Shown here: positions 22,701 to 32,725 of the stretch, one piece after another
Numbering within the stretch: the first letter of the stretch is position 1
Layout of the letters: the number at the start of each line of letters is the position of its first letter
From: Scenedesmus sp. ARA3
Lineage: Eukaryota; Chlorophyta; Chlorophyceae; Sphaeropleales; Scenedesmaceae
Assembly (NCBI GenBank): GCA_004335835.1
Contig: RWJK01000930.1
Coordinates: forward strand, 1-57,242
Direction of reading: 5' to 3'
DNA: 57,242 nucleotides
Translations under genes and position numbers: made by a program
The notes under the pieces: model-generated
The model's database searches: none
Told to the model about the DNA's origin: nothing
The model's input: the letters and a program-made list of their open reading frames with translations, nothing else

Positions 22701-22914
22701 ACTCATAATGTCCAATATAGTGCCAGGACCCACATGCAACTACCCCCTCTCAATGCATGCATGGTAAGGCGTGTCAAGGGGCAGTGGGGCAAGGTCTTGA
22801 CTTTTTAAGTCATGCTAATGGCATGCAGCTGCACATCGTAATGCTTACGGCGCGCATGGGTGTTGCTGCAGGGGGTTAAGAAACGGTACATGTTGTTCAC
22901 ATGGACATGGTGGT

Positions 22915-22946
<32 letters not shown>

Positions 22947-23644
22947 GACGGGCATGTGACGAATATCATGTACGCAGGGCAATGAGCTAGCGCACACCTT
23001 GTTCAGCTGTGCCATGGGCACCCCGGTAGCCCACAGGTTGATGTAGGCTCCTGTGCCTAGGTCAAAGATGAACTTGTCTTGCTGCTTGTTGCCGACCTCC
23101 ACCAAAAACCCTGAGGCAAGCTGCAGAACCGCAGCAGTGCAGCATCGCAATAACAAAAGTAAGCAGCATTGCAGTATGACTCGTGTTCTGGTTTGAGTGT
23201 GCTGCATGGTTTGCGTGCATGACTGACAGGACTGCTAGCTGTTTGTCATGATGTAGATGTGCTGGTTTGAAGGTTTAGCAGTGCTGCACCGTGCGCATTG
23301 GTGTAAGGCGGCTTTAAAATTATATCCGTAGCAGCTGTCCAGATGTTCCTGACCATTAGGTGCGTTTCCCACACATCATGCTGTCCTGATAGACAGACAT
23401 GTGCCAGCAGGCTGGGCTGGGCTGTTCTGTTCTGTTCTGTGCTGGCTGTGCTAGATGCTGCACTTGCCTGCTCTTTCCTGACATCCGGAGAGCCAGACCC
23501 GAGAGTAGTGATACGAATGGTGCCCTCAGGTGTGATGGCATGGTCCGAGTAGACCCATGGAGAACCAGCTGCTGCTGCTGCTGATGTGTGCAGCAGCAGC
23601 AGCAAGCCCGCCAAGCAGGGGACTATCATCGCGGCTATGCCCAT
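19749..23644 (-). CDS. Secreted-type metallo-beta-lactamase-fold hydrolase, bacterial-like
   Basis: Ten coding exons: 23644-23468, 23120-22998, 22675-22520, 22195-22127, 21745-21707, 21458-21344, 21062-20938, 20686-20549, 20224-20165 and 19883-19749. All junctions are in frame (1137 nt, 378 aa). An N-terminal signal peptide or membrane anchor is visible (AAMIVPCLAGLLLLLHTSAA). Metal ligands are the HLHSDHH block (about residues 105-111), His in PVDHY (about 205), Asp in GDTRPT (about 228) and His in AVAHH (about 292). Blocks such as KFIFDLGTGAYINL, VWGPSG and YRLEWQGLSFTYSGDTRPT match exported bacterial MBL hydrolases that I recall, some annotated GntH-like; the substrate is not inferable. 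The first intron uses a GC donor (GAGCAG|GCAAGT), supported by the family's spacing. The C-terminus after the core is polyGln-rich and lineage-specific. Shares a 395-bp divergent promoter with the transporter at 24040. Confidence 0.85.
21236..21270 (-). repeat. Copy of hydrolase exon 6 3' end inside intron 6
   Basis: About 35 bases repeat the codons for QGLSFTYS and the run-up to the donor of exon 6 (21341-21380). The copy is downstream of the true exon in the direction of transcription. The donor itself is altered. Confidence 0.7.
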
Positions 23645-24039
23645 TGCAGCCTCAAACAGCGTGACAAATCAACTTTCAAGCGACACGAGGTTTCGAGCTA
23701 TCGAACTCTAGTGATCGCGCATTATAAGCAGCCAGTGCCGGTGGAACTGAGCGTTCCAGTTGCAGTTCCACACCCGCCATTCCATGACATAAACTCGGCA
23801 ACATACAATCATACGCCTGAATCGGTTTGTAAGAGTTCCTTTCATGCTGCACGATTGAAATCCCTCCAGCATCACCTGCACGACCAGCTGGCAAGCAGTC
23901 CTGCTGCTGCTGCCGCTGCTGCATGTTTGCAGTGCCTTTTTGACTTGAAACTGCACCAAAACCTCACCAGCTGGGGCACTATAGCTTGTTTTAGATATTT
24001 TCAACTCTAGTCTGAGACAGCAGGGGCTGCTTGTTCAAG
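23645..24039. promoter_or_regulatory. Divergent promoter region, hydrolase and TauE transporter
   Basis: Only 395 bases separate the two opposing ATGs, so both 5' UTRs and both promoters must fit here unless upstream non-coding exons exist. No TATA box could be assigned with confidence. The region lacks the CAG runs common elsewhere. Confidence 0.5.
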
Positions 24040-26596
24040 ATGTGGCAGGACAACGCACTATCAGCATACCTGGTACTCGCATTGGGCAACTGGCTAGGAG
24101 GAGTAACAAAGGTGGACACGCATCTCACTAACAGACCAGATAAAGATAACAGTTTGGTTGTTCCAACAGGTGTTTGCCACGTCTGTGCGCGTTACGCAGC
24201 AGTCTGTGCATGCCCCGGCGACTGCTGCTGCGGCAGCGGCTGCATGCGCCCATGTGCCCTCACCTGTGGGTGTGCAAAACTGACATCCACCTCCCGCCTC
24301 ACACTTATCATTGCATGGCGCAGGGCGTGACTGGCTTTGGCTCTGCCATCCTCAACCTGTGCTGCTGGATTGCTTTTGTGGTGGCTGGCGTAGACTCAGG
24401 CAAGCTGTGAGGCATGCGCAGCAAGACAACAAAGCCCAAAGGCCAACCTCCAGCCACTGCTGCTTACTGTGTGACGTGGCATTCATCGCAGTTGTCAGCG
24501 TAATACGGCAGCGACTGACTGGAGCATTCACACCACTCATAGCACCATAGTCCCCTGATGACACACATCAGTGTTACATGCGCGCAGGTGTGTGGAATGG
24601 TGGGCTGTGCAGCCTCCTTTGCAGCATGTAGTGCTGCTCTCATTTCCATTATCTCAATGCTCTGCCAGCACACACCTTCACACGGCGCTCATATCTGCTG
24701 CTTGCGCAGGCTCCCTGCAGCAGGCTGTAGTGACTGAGGCGCTGTCTAGCACGCTCATGGCTCCAGGGCTGCTGTACGTCACTCGAGCACATGCAACAGC
24801 AGACTTCAAGATGGTGGCAGCCATCTCACTCTTTGTGGTGAGCTGCTTGCAATGCTGATGCAGCAGCGCTGAGCCAACGTGTGGTATTAGCTTGTTACAG
24901 CAAGTGATGCTGTCAGTGCTTTGTGCTTGCTACTGCCACAGGTACGCAAGGACAGCAGCAGGGGCAGCAGGTGCTGAGCTGCTTGTAGCTTGGCAAATAT
25001 CAGCGCTCGCCAGCTGATCCATTGCCGCTGACATGCCATTGCGTCACACATTAGCAGCATGCAACTTGTGGGTGCAGCGTGACGCTGCAAGCAACTGCAA
25101 AAGGGCTTATATCATTATCTTCCATGTCACTGTTGACCCACATCCAAACATTGCTTATGTCAAGCTGGATGCTCCTGCCGTTGTTATCATGGTCTTTCAC
25201 GCTACATCAGGGCCTCAGCTCTCCCATTGGTGCTGCTGCGCTGGCGCACTGGGACGCCAAGCTGATTGAGCTGGTCATGGCTGCTGCTCTGCTGGTTATC
25301 ATTCTGGCAGAGCAGCTGTCAAAGCTGGTGGGCTGGTGCAGGGCAGCTCCTGCAAGCCCTGCAGCAGCCAGGGTTGATGAGCACCAGGCAGTGCAAGATG
25401 TAGAAGGGCAGCAGCAGCAGCAGCAGCAGCAGAAGCAGTACACAGGCGCTTACAGCAGCACAGTGAGTGCTGCGTCACTAGACATAGAAGCTGATGGTAG
25501 CAGCAGCAGTAGTGACATCAGCAGTGACAGTGACAGCAGTGAAGGACTCTGTCAAGCAGTGAATGTAGGAGACTGCACAGTGTGCGTGGTTGACGCGGGG
25601 AGCGTGCCTGCAGGAGTGGCAGCTGATGTCAGCAAGATCACCGGCAGCAATGGAGGCAGCTGTCAAGAATCCAGCAGCGTGACACTGCCAGTGGTGTCTC
25701 CAACAGCACCAGCAGCAACAGCAGCAGCAGCAGCATATGACCAGCCACATGACAGCGACTTGTTGCAGCCACTCCTAGAGTATGCCCACAACAGAGCTGA
25801 TGATGCATGGGCAGAAGAGGCAGCACGCAGCAGCACAGCAGCAGGTGGCAGCTACAGCAGGCAGCGCGGAGGTGTGGCTGATTGGCTGGAGGTGCTTGGC
25901 ATCGGCGCAGTTGCTGGCACTGCATCAGGCATCATGGAGGGGCTCACAGGTGGGCATGTGTTCCTTGCATACATTGAATGTGGCAGTCACATCCAGTCAC
26001 TTGTTTGATAGGCAGGGTTGTAGAGTATGCTATGGTGTAGTCAAATGATTCAGTTCACAGCTTCACCGCTGGGCTCGCCTGTGCTAGGAGCGCCACATTT
26101 AACCACAGAGAGGCTTGCTGCATCATGCAGCAGGTGAATGGGGTCCACAGCCGTGCACCTGTGAAATGACAGTTTTAGGCCTGGTGAATGCACAACTGCG
26201 CACCTGCAAGCGATGCTGGACCAGAAGCCCCCTGTTCATACCCCCTTGCTGATAAAACAAGCGGCTTGACTTTACCCTCACTTGCCTGCAGGCATGAACG
26301 GTCCCCCGATCATGATCTGCTACCGGCTGCGCAACACGCCCAAGGCAACAGTACGCGGCAACAACGCCATCCTCAACTTGCTGCAAATGCGGCTGGTCCC
26401 TTACTACTTTATGGGCCTCATAGCGGAAAGGGACCTGCAGCTATATGCTGTGACGTGTGCAGCAGGAGTGGCTGGTGCTGTCATTGGAGACATGCTGTCG
26501 CAGCGCATGTGCCAGAAGACCTTCCAGGCGTGCCTGGGTGTGCTGATGGTGCTGTGCTGCGCCCTCATGTTTGCATCAGGCCTAGGGTTTGTGTAG
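24040..26596 (+). CDS. Sulfite exporter TauE/SafE-family membrane transporter
   Basis: Coding exons: 24040-24102, 24324-24399, 24710-24837, 25211-25949 and 26292-26596, in frame (1311 nt, 436 aa). The family has two homologous halves of four membrane helices. The first half contains GVTGFGSAILNLCCWIAFVV and SSPIGAAALAHWD, the second GIMEGLTGMNGPPIMICYRL, with the family's G-x-x-GPP, and VAGAVIGDMLSQRM. Between the halves a hydrophilic loop of roughly 170 residues is rich in Gln, Ser and Ala and has no visible domain. The second intron uses a GC donor (GACTCAG|GCAAGC); a GT alternative breaks the frame. The start is the first ATG of the exon that joins in frame to GVTGFG. Family members export sulfite, sulfoacetate or other organic anions; the substrate here is open. 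Confidence 0.85.
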
Positions 26597-29033
26597 AGGC
26601 TGGTGTTTTGACCAGCTACTTGCCAGATGCGGTGGAGTTCTGCCTTATTTTGCGCGTCCGGCCACCTGGCAGGAGTCGCGCATGCAGCTGAGGCATTCTC
26701 GTGTTGTGTACTGCAGATCAGTCAAGAAGTGCTAGTCGCGAGATTTGAACTGCTAGTGCACCTCAGCATCCAATTCTGAACATCACTACTGACTTAAAGT
26801 CACTATGCGCAGCACTGGTAGAGCCTTGGTCTGTATGGCCGCTTACGATGTTGTTACAGGTATGACTGCGGTGCAGTCAAGGTGATCGTATGTATTGGCA
26901 CAACCGTGCAACAGAGTGCATGGCGTGTGTGCTGTGTCCGGTCACATGCACAACTCCTGTCACACCAGCCGCGCCACTCTCAGATCAACTGCTGCAGGTC
27001 AACTTGCGATTGCAATCGCATAGCCAGCTGGCTGTCATAGGAGCCAAACTTTGAAAGCAGGCTTGTTGAGCAAGGAGCGCACCGCTGAGTGCCATGCATC
27101 ACCATCATCATGTTACCCAAAAAAGCCATCGGCCCCGCGCCCCGATGGAATGCCATGCATGGCGTTGTGCCTCCGCAAGGCGCCATGCTGTAATGGACAC
27201 AGATCTCATCTCCACTGCTAACATGGCCATGCACACACAACAACCCAGACGTCAAGTCAGCTTCCAGCAACTGCTAGGCAAGGCAAGTGATCAGGACCCT
27301 CCAACATCTAGACAGTGAAAACACGTTGCCTGGCTGGCGCATGCTGCAACCAGCGATCTGTCAGCATTCAGGTGATGCATTACATTGCAGTCCTAGCTGC
27401 AAGGTGGCTGCTGCAGCATGGGACAGCCGCCCATTGCGCAGATAGCGGTGCACAAGCTACACCTCCCCTTTTCCCAATCATGCCTACTATACAGACTACA
27501 AGGCTAGCTAATCCGTCGCGGCTGTGTCCGGCTATGACTGCTGCACAAAGTCAAGCATGGTTCATGCCCCTTCATCAAGTGCAGCCTACCTAGCAGTGCC
27601 CACTGCCAACTGCCCTGCCAGTGCTGCAGTCACAGATGCTAGCTGGTGGGTCATGTGTTGCTGTGCAGGCTGCAGCAAGCTGTGGCAAGGCCACCACGTG
27701 GCGGCCAGCGGCTGCTGCATACAATGCAACAATGACAGGCTCAAGCTGCAGGCAACCGCCACGTCCCACGCACAGTTGCGTTAGATGCAAGCAAAGTGTG
27801 CGGCCACTGTGCAGACAAACAGCTGCTGGCCTGATTCGCAGCAGACGAATGATTTGTGGCAATAGCCTGGCCAGCACAGCACTACAACTTGCACACACGC
27901 AGAGTCATGCAGGCAGAGCCGCCTTGCAAGCATGTGCTTGCCAGTGCTGCCGCCCACACGCACACCGCAACCTACCCAACCACACAACGTAAACACACAG
28001 AACACACAGCAGGGAGGCACAGGTGTTGGCGCCCAATCCGCAAGCTCCGCTGTACGCATGCTGTGCTGGCTACATCAAGCAAACAACACAGTAAGAGCAG
28101 TAAGAAGGGCCTGCAGACATCCGTCAAAACAGAGGCAAATGCAAGGGCACCTGCTGCGGGTAGCGCAGCAAGAGACAATGATTTGGGCAAAATGTGATTC
28201 AGCGCAGCAGCACCTGCACTGCTGACGCCTTCTCTCAGGTCGTTGCATTTCGACAACTGTAAAATGACGCTTTTCCAGCAGCAAGGCGCCTGGTTGTTGG
28301 CGCTGCAGCAAACAATACCAAACAATAGCACTAGCAAAACTGTGCTCTAATTCGCACAATCAACAGGATGGCGCGGCAAACACCCATGGCTGCGACAAGA
28401 TGCAGCACATGCATACTGAGATGCATGCCCAATTCAGGAGTCCTGACGCCATCCAGCCCCGCACGTGTGGGGCTCATACATGCACATGCACTGCCACCCA
28501 GCACTACACTTGCAGGCCAGCCGCCTAGCTACCGCTCCTGTCACACCCCACCAACCATACACACATACAATTGCAGGCTAGCTGCCTGGCTCCCAGTACC
28601 ACACAGATCATCCCCAGCAGTACCACACAGACCTAGGCCTGGCTACCCAGCCACTTGCGCAAGTCACACTCACTCCCTGCTTTGCACCACTGCATGCCTA
28701 ACACGCACATCACCCAGCAGCAGACCACTGCGCTGCAGCACCGACCTCTATCGTGCCAAGCCAGGGCAGGTGCTTGAAAACGCAGCAAAAAGCTCTTGGG
28801 CGCGGCAACTCACAGCACACCGCTCAGCACATGCTGCGCACTGCGGTCATGATTCACCCAGCGCCTTCAGCACCACATGTGACAGCCGTGGCCACCCCAT
28901 CCACGCCCACCAGCATTGTGGCCAATGCCACCAGCATGTACACAGCCACCACCAAAGGTCCAACCACGTGCATTGCAGTCACGACCACAAGTTTGTTCCT
29001 GCTGCTGCTGCTGCTGCTGCTGCCTCACCATCA
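26597..29033. other. Convergent intergenic region
   Basis: Both neighbouring genes end into this 2.4-kb region. No conserved block or RNA gene was recognised. The longest frame (28368-29144 plus strand) is Thr/His/Pro/Cys-biased and overlaps the Gln-rich gene antisense, so it was rejected. Confidence 0.5.
27189..27193 (+). terminator. Candidate TGTAA poly(A) signal of the TauE gene
   Basis: First plus-strand TGTAA noticed after the stop codon, almost 600 bases downstream. This implies a long 3' UTR if real. Confidence 0.25.
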
Positions 29034-31131
29034 CTACTGGTGACCCTGCTGGGCCAGCACACCCATCTGCTGCGCGAGCGTTGCCGGGTCAGTGCCCCAC
29101 ATGCGCGCACACGCCTCCAATGCAGTAGCCATTGCGGAAGCTGACGGTGCACCACCTGCTGCAGCACCAGCTGCACCTGCTCCACCCGCCTGCTGCTGCT
29201 GCAGGGCTGCGCCCATAGCAGTGCCCATCTGGAACAGCTGAGCCATGAGATCAGGGCTCAAGCCGGCAGGCACGCCTGCTGCTGCCGCCGCACCACCTGC
29301 CAACATGCCCTGCTGCTGCTGCTGGCCTGGCCAGCGGTTCCACTGCTGCTGCTGCTGCTGCTGCTGCAGGTGCTGCTGCTGCGGCATGCCGCCAGCGCCG
29401 CGCTGCTGCTGCGTCACTACAGGTGGCGGCGGGCGGTACGCGCCCTTGCTGTTGCGGCCGCCACGCTGTTGCTGCTGCTGCTGGCCGCCGCGCCCGCCTC
29501 GTGCGCCTGCTGCTGCCTGCATGGCCTGCTGCTGCTGCTGCTCGAGCTCCTGCTCAGAGTAGGCTGCATCAGCATCATCCGATCCGCCGTCACCGTGCAG
29601 GTGGCTGCCGCCAGGCATCATGCCACCCGGCTGCATGCCGGCGCCTGCAGGGCCGCCTGCTGCTGCGGTGGGCGCGTCCACTGCGTAATCCTGCAGGTTG
29701 CTGGGCGCACGCCTGTTGCGGGTCTGCGCGCGTTGAGTGCACAGCATTGCAAAAGCAAGGGGTGGCAGTCAGCACGTCATTCCGCAACAAAACACAGACT
29801 TACAGACCATCGGCAGCCAAAGGCAGCATCCACAAAGTGCAGCAGATTGTGGTTAAGCGATGATCTGTGCACCCACAGCTTATGCTGCTGAGCCATGTTG
29901 GGCAAGCAAACACTGCGCTGCAGCATGCCCTGTGGCTATTCCACCAAAGCAGCTGACGCCACAGAAACCCAGGCACACATTGAAGCACCATACGCCTTGC
30001 CCAAGAGCAGCCTCGCGCACTGTCCTGCAGCCTCACCTGGCGTGGCGCGTCCGGGTCAGGCTCACTTTCCTCTGCCTGGCGCCGCTTGCGGCCCTTGTTG
30101 CCGGCCTGGATCTGCGCCTGCAGCTGCTGCAGCATCAGGTCGTTCTGCCACTCCTCGTAGTCGGCGCGGATGTCGTCCAGCAGGCCCTTCTCTGCCAGCC
30201 TGTGCCAGCGCTGCGCCAGCGTGTCGCCAGCAGCAAAGCGCGCCATGTACGCCTGGTACTCTGCCTGCGCCTCCGGCCCCTCTGAGGGGTCTGGCGCTGC
30301 GATGGGTGACAGCGGCGGCAGCGCCACCCTGGCTGCTGCCTCTGCATCTGCTGCGGGAGCTGCTGCTGCTGCTGCTTCCACTGCTTCCATGTCAATGTGC
30401 GGGGGAGGCACTGCGGATGCTGGTGGTGCCTGGACAGCTGCTGTGTTGGCTGCAGGCGGCTCTGCTGAAGGCAAGACCGGGGATGGCGAGGGCGCTGCTG
30501 AGCGCGCTACGCTATCATTGGCTGCAGCTGCCTGCTCTGCGTCCGCAGCAGGTGCGGGTGACAGCGCGGGCGGCAGGTGGGCAGCGGCTGGCGGGACTGT
30601 GGCCGCAGCGGAAACCACCGCAGCTGGTGCTGCTGTGGCTGGAGCATCCAGGCTGCCTTGCCGGCTTGTGCTGGTGCTGTTGGAGTTGTTTGTGCCATTG
30701 AGGTGCTGCGAGGCGTCTGAGTGGCCTGAAGAGGAGCAGCCGTGCGTGCCTGGCGCAGCAGGTACTGCTTTAGTACTCAGAGGATCCACTGCTGCATACG
30801 TGGGCTCTGCATAGGAACACCATTAGAGAAATTGCACAAACGGTTAAGGGTTGCAACAAACGGGCCAGCTTGAGTAGGATGTTGTCGCTGCCGGGCCGAG
30901 AGTCCCGCACTGTCATGTGCATTTGCGTTGGTGCTGGCTTGCCACAGCGGCGCAAGTCACCCATAAATATTTAAAATGGGCGATCATACTGTTCGCAGAA
31001 ATTCACAACCGATGGTGCTAGAGGACTGAAGGGCTACTGAGGTCAGCAGCAGCGCAGCGCAACACAGAATCTAGCATGCACAAGAAAGCAAGGCTGCCTG
31101 CTTCCTTATCTTACATACCTGTAGTCGCCAT
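29034..31131 (-). CDS. Unrecognised Gln/Ala-rich protein
   Basis: Three coding exons join in frame: 31131-31119 (13 nt, MATT plus one base, donor GTATGT), 30806-30037 and 29723-29034 (1473 nt, 490 aa). The N-terminal half is Ala/Pro/Ser-rich. The only well-ordered-looking part is at about residues 200-260: YQAYMARFAAGDTLAQRWHR, then AEKGLLDDIRADYEEWQNDL and LQQLQAQIQ, an all-helical segment ending in a basic KGRKRRQ that could be a nuclear localisation signal. The C-terminal half has RGG-like and polyGln stretches (GARGGRGG, QQRGGRN) and ends in an Ala/Gly/Gln-rich tail. RGG and polyGln suggest an RNA-binding or transcription/condensate protein, but no family was recognised. The 13-nt first exon is the weakest part of the model. 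Confidence 0.6.
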
Positions 31132-32536
31132 TGTGACGGTGCACCGTCTGTTGCTGCCTCGTTTGTAAAGGCAGGACAAGCCAAGTGGCCGAATGAGACA
31201 ACAGCCTGCACACGCAGCGGAAGCACACGGTCGCAGTACTATAGCAACCTCATTCAGAAACCGGCATTCAAGGCAAGCACCAGCACCTGAAGCGCCTCTC
31301 ATTAAAGAGGCTGGGTGTGTGTCAAACAGTGGGTCTTGCTAGGTGCTCAAAGAGGGCCTGCCGTTGCCTGCGCAGCTTGTGATAAAGCTGATTCTAAACA
31401 TAAAATATCGTAGGCTTACCTGCAGTCTTGTTGCTGTGCTGATGTGCTTTGGGGAGGGTGCGTGTGAAGCGATGTCAGAAAGCTGTGTAGCCGAATTCTC
31501 CGCCAACGACAGTATTAAACGCCTTCCAAAATCACGTTAAGTACAGCAGAAGCTGGCGAGACTGCAGCAAAGTGGTGCGACACCAGGAAAGCCAGGAAAG
31601 CAGGTACTGAAGAAGGTCGCGATCAATGGTAATCAAAGCAACACAGGCACTAGTTGTACAAGTGTGCAGACATTGCGTTGAGAGCAAGCTTCCTGAGAGC
31701 AGTCCAACGGTGCCCAGGTTGCTGACTGTTAGATTGCGAAAGTGGCTTCGAACGAAACAATCGCTGCAAAGTCATGATACAACTTGCAATCAACATACTG
31801 ATTATAATTGACTCAGTACGCTTTGAAATGGTCGGCTTGGCAGCCACCAGCAGATTAGTGCTGATGCTGTGTCAGCGCTGCAATATGTTGCTGTGCGGCG
31901 TTGAACACCACTTCTTGCTACGTATATGGTTGGCTTGTTGGATGAAAACCTCATAAATGTACGTGTCATTCAAGATGTGGTATGTGTGGTCCCTCTCCCA
32001 AAGCTGTCAACCAGTGTTTGAACACCACATGATGATCCTGCCTGTCACTGCCTAGTGCATAAGACAAAGCAGCTCTGAAGATTATGCAAGCATAAATACT
32101 GGCCATGACAGCTGGGCAGTTGTGAGCTGCGCCTGGCCACCAAGTCCTGATGGCCCACCACGCAGCATAGCGTACAGGCTGTGAGACGGCCTCACGTGTT
32201 TTTGAAACGTCTTAGACGGAGTCCTGTGTGCGTGTTGACATGCGGCATACGTCACAGCAGCAGCTGCTCTGCTGTACAGAGGCGTGCAAGCCCATGTGCT
32301 GCACTCTGCATGCAAGCCAAGGTTGCACAGTGACATCTCCGCCCTTGCTACCTTGCACCCCTCTCCTGCCGCAGGTAGGCGGCCTACCATCTTGGGCTGC
32401 CGCACCAGACCAATATCAACATCAGCATCAGCAAACCGCCCTGGTCAACCCACCAGCTCTGCAAATGCCCAGCGCAACCACCACATTCATCGTCAAACAG
32501 CAGGGATGGCCAACTCCCTACATCCATGCATGTTCA
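31132..32536. other. Intergenic region, upstream of the Gln-rich gene and downstream of VPS18
   Basis: No conserved block was recognised. The stretch 31340-31960 is noticeably AT-richer and lacks CAG runs. Open frames there are short and unrelated to known families. Confidence 0.5.
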
Positions 32537-32677
32537 TCAGATCTTCCAGCTGTCTGTGTCTTTTTCATTCTCCGCAACAAAGGGCATGTCGATCAGCCGC
32601 ACCAGCAGCTCCCCGTTCCAAGGGTCCTCACAGCCAACCTTCGCCTCTAGCTGCGCTGCCAGCTCAGCAACAGCAGC

Positions 32678-32725
<48 letters not shown>

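Noticed and set aside
28368..29144. 258-codon plus-strand open frame
   Set aside because: Thr/His/Pro/Cys-biased composition; partly antisense to the last exon of the Gln-rich gene.
30170..30814. 214-codon plus-strand frame opposite the Gln/Ala-rich gene
   Set aside because: Antisense shadow caused by GC-rich Ala/Gly codons.
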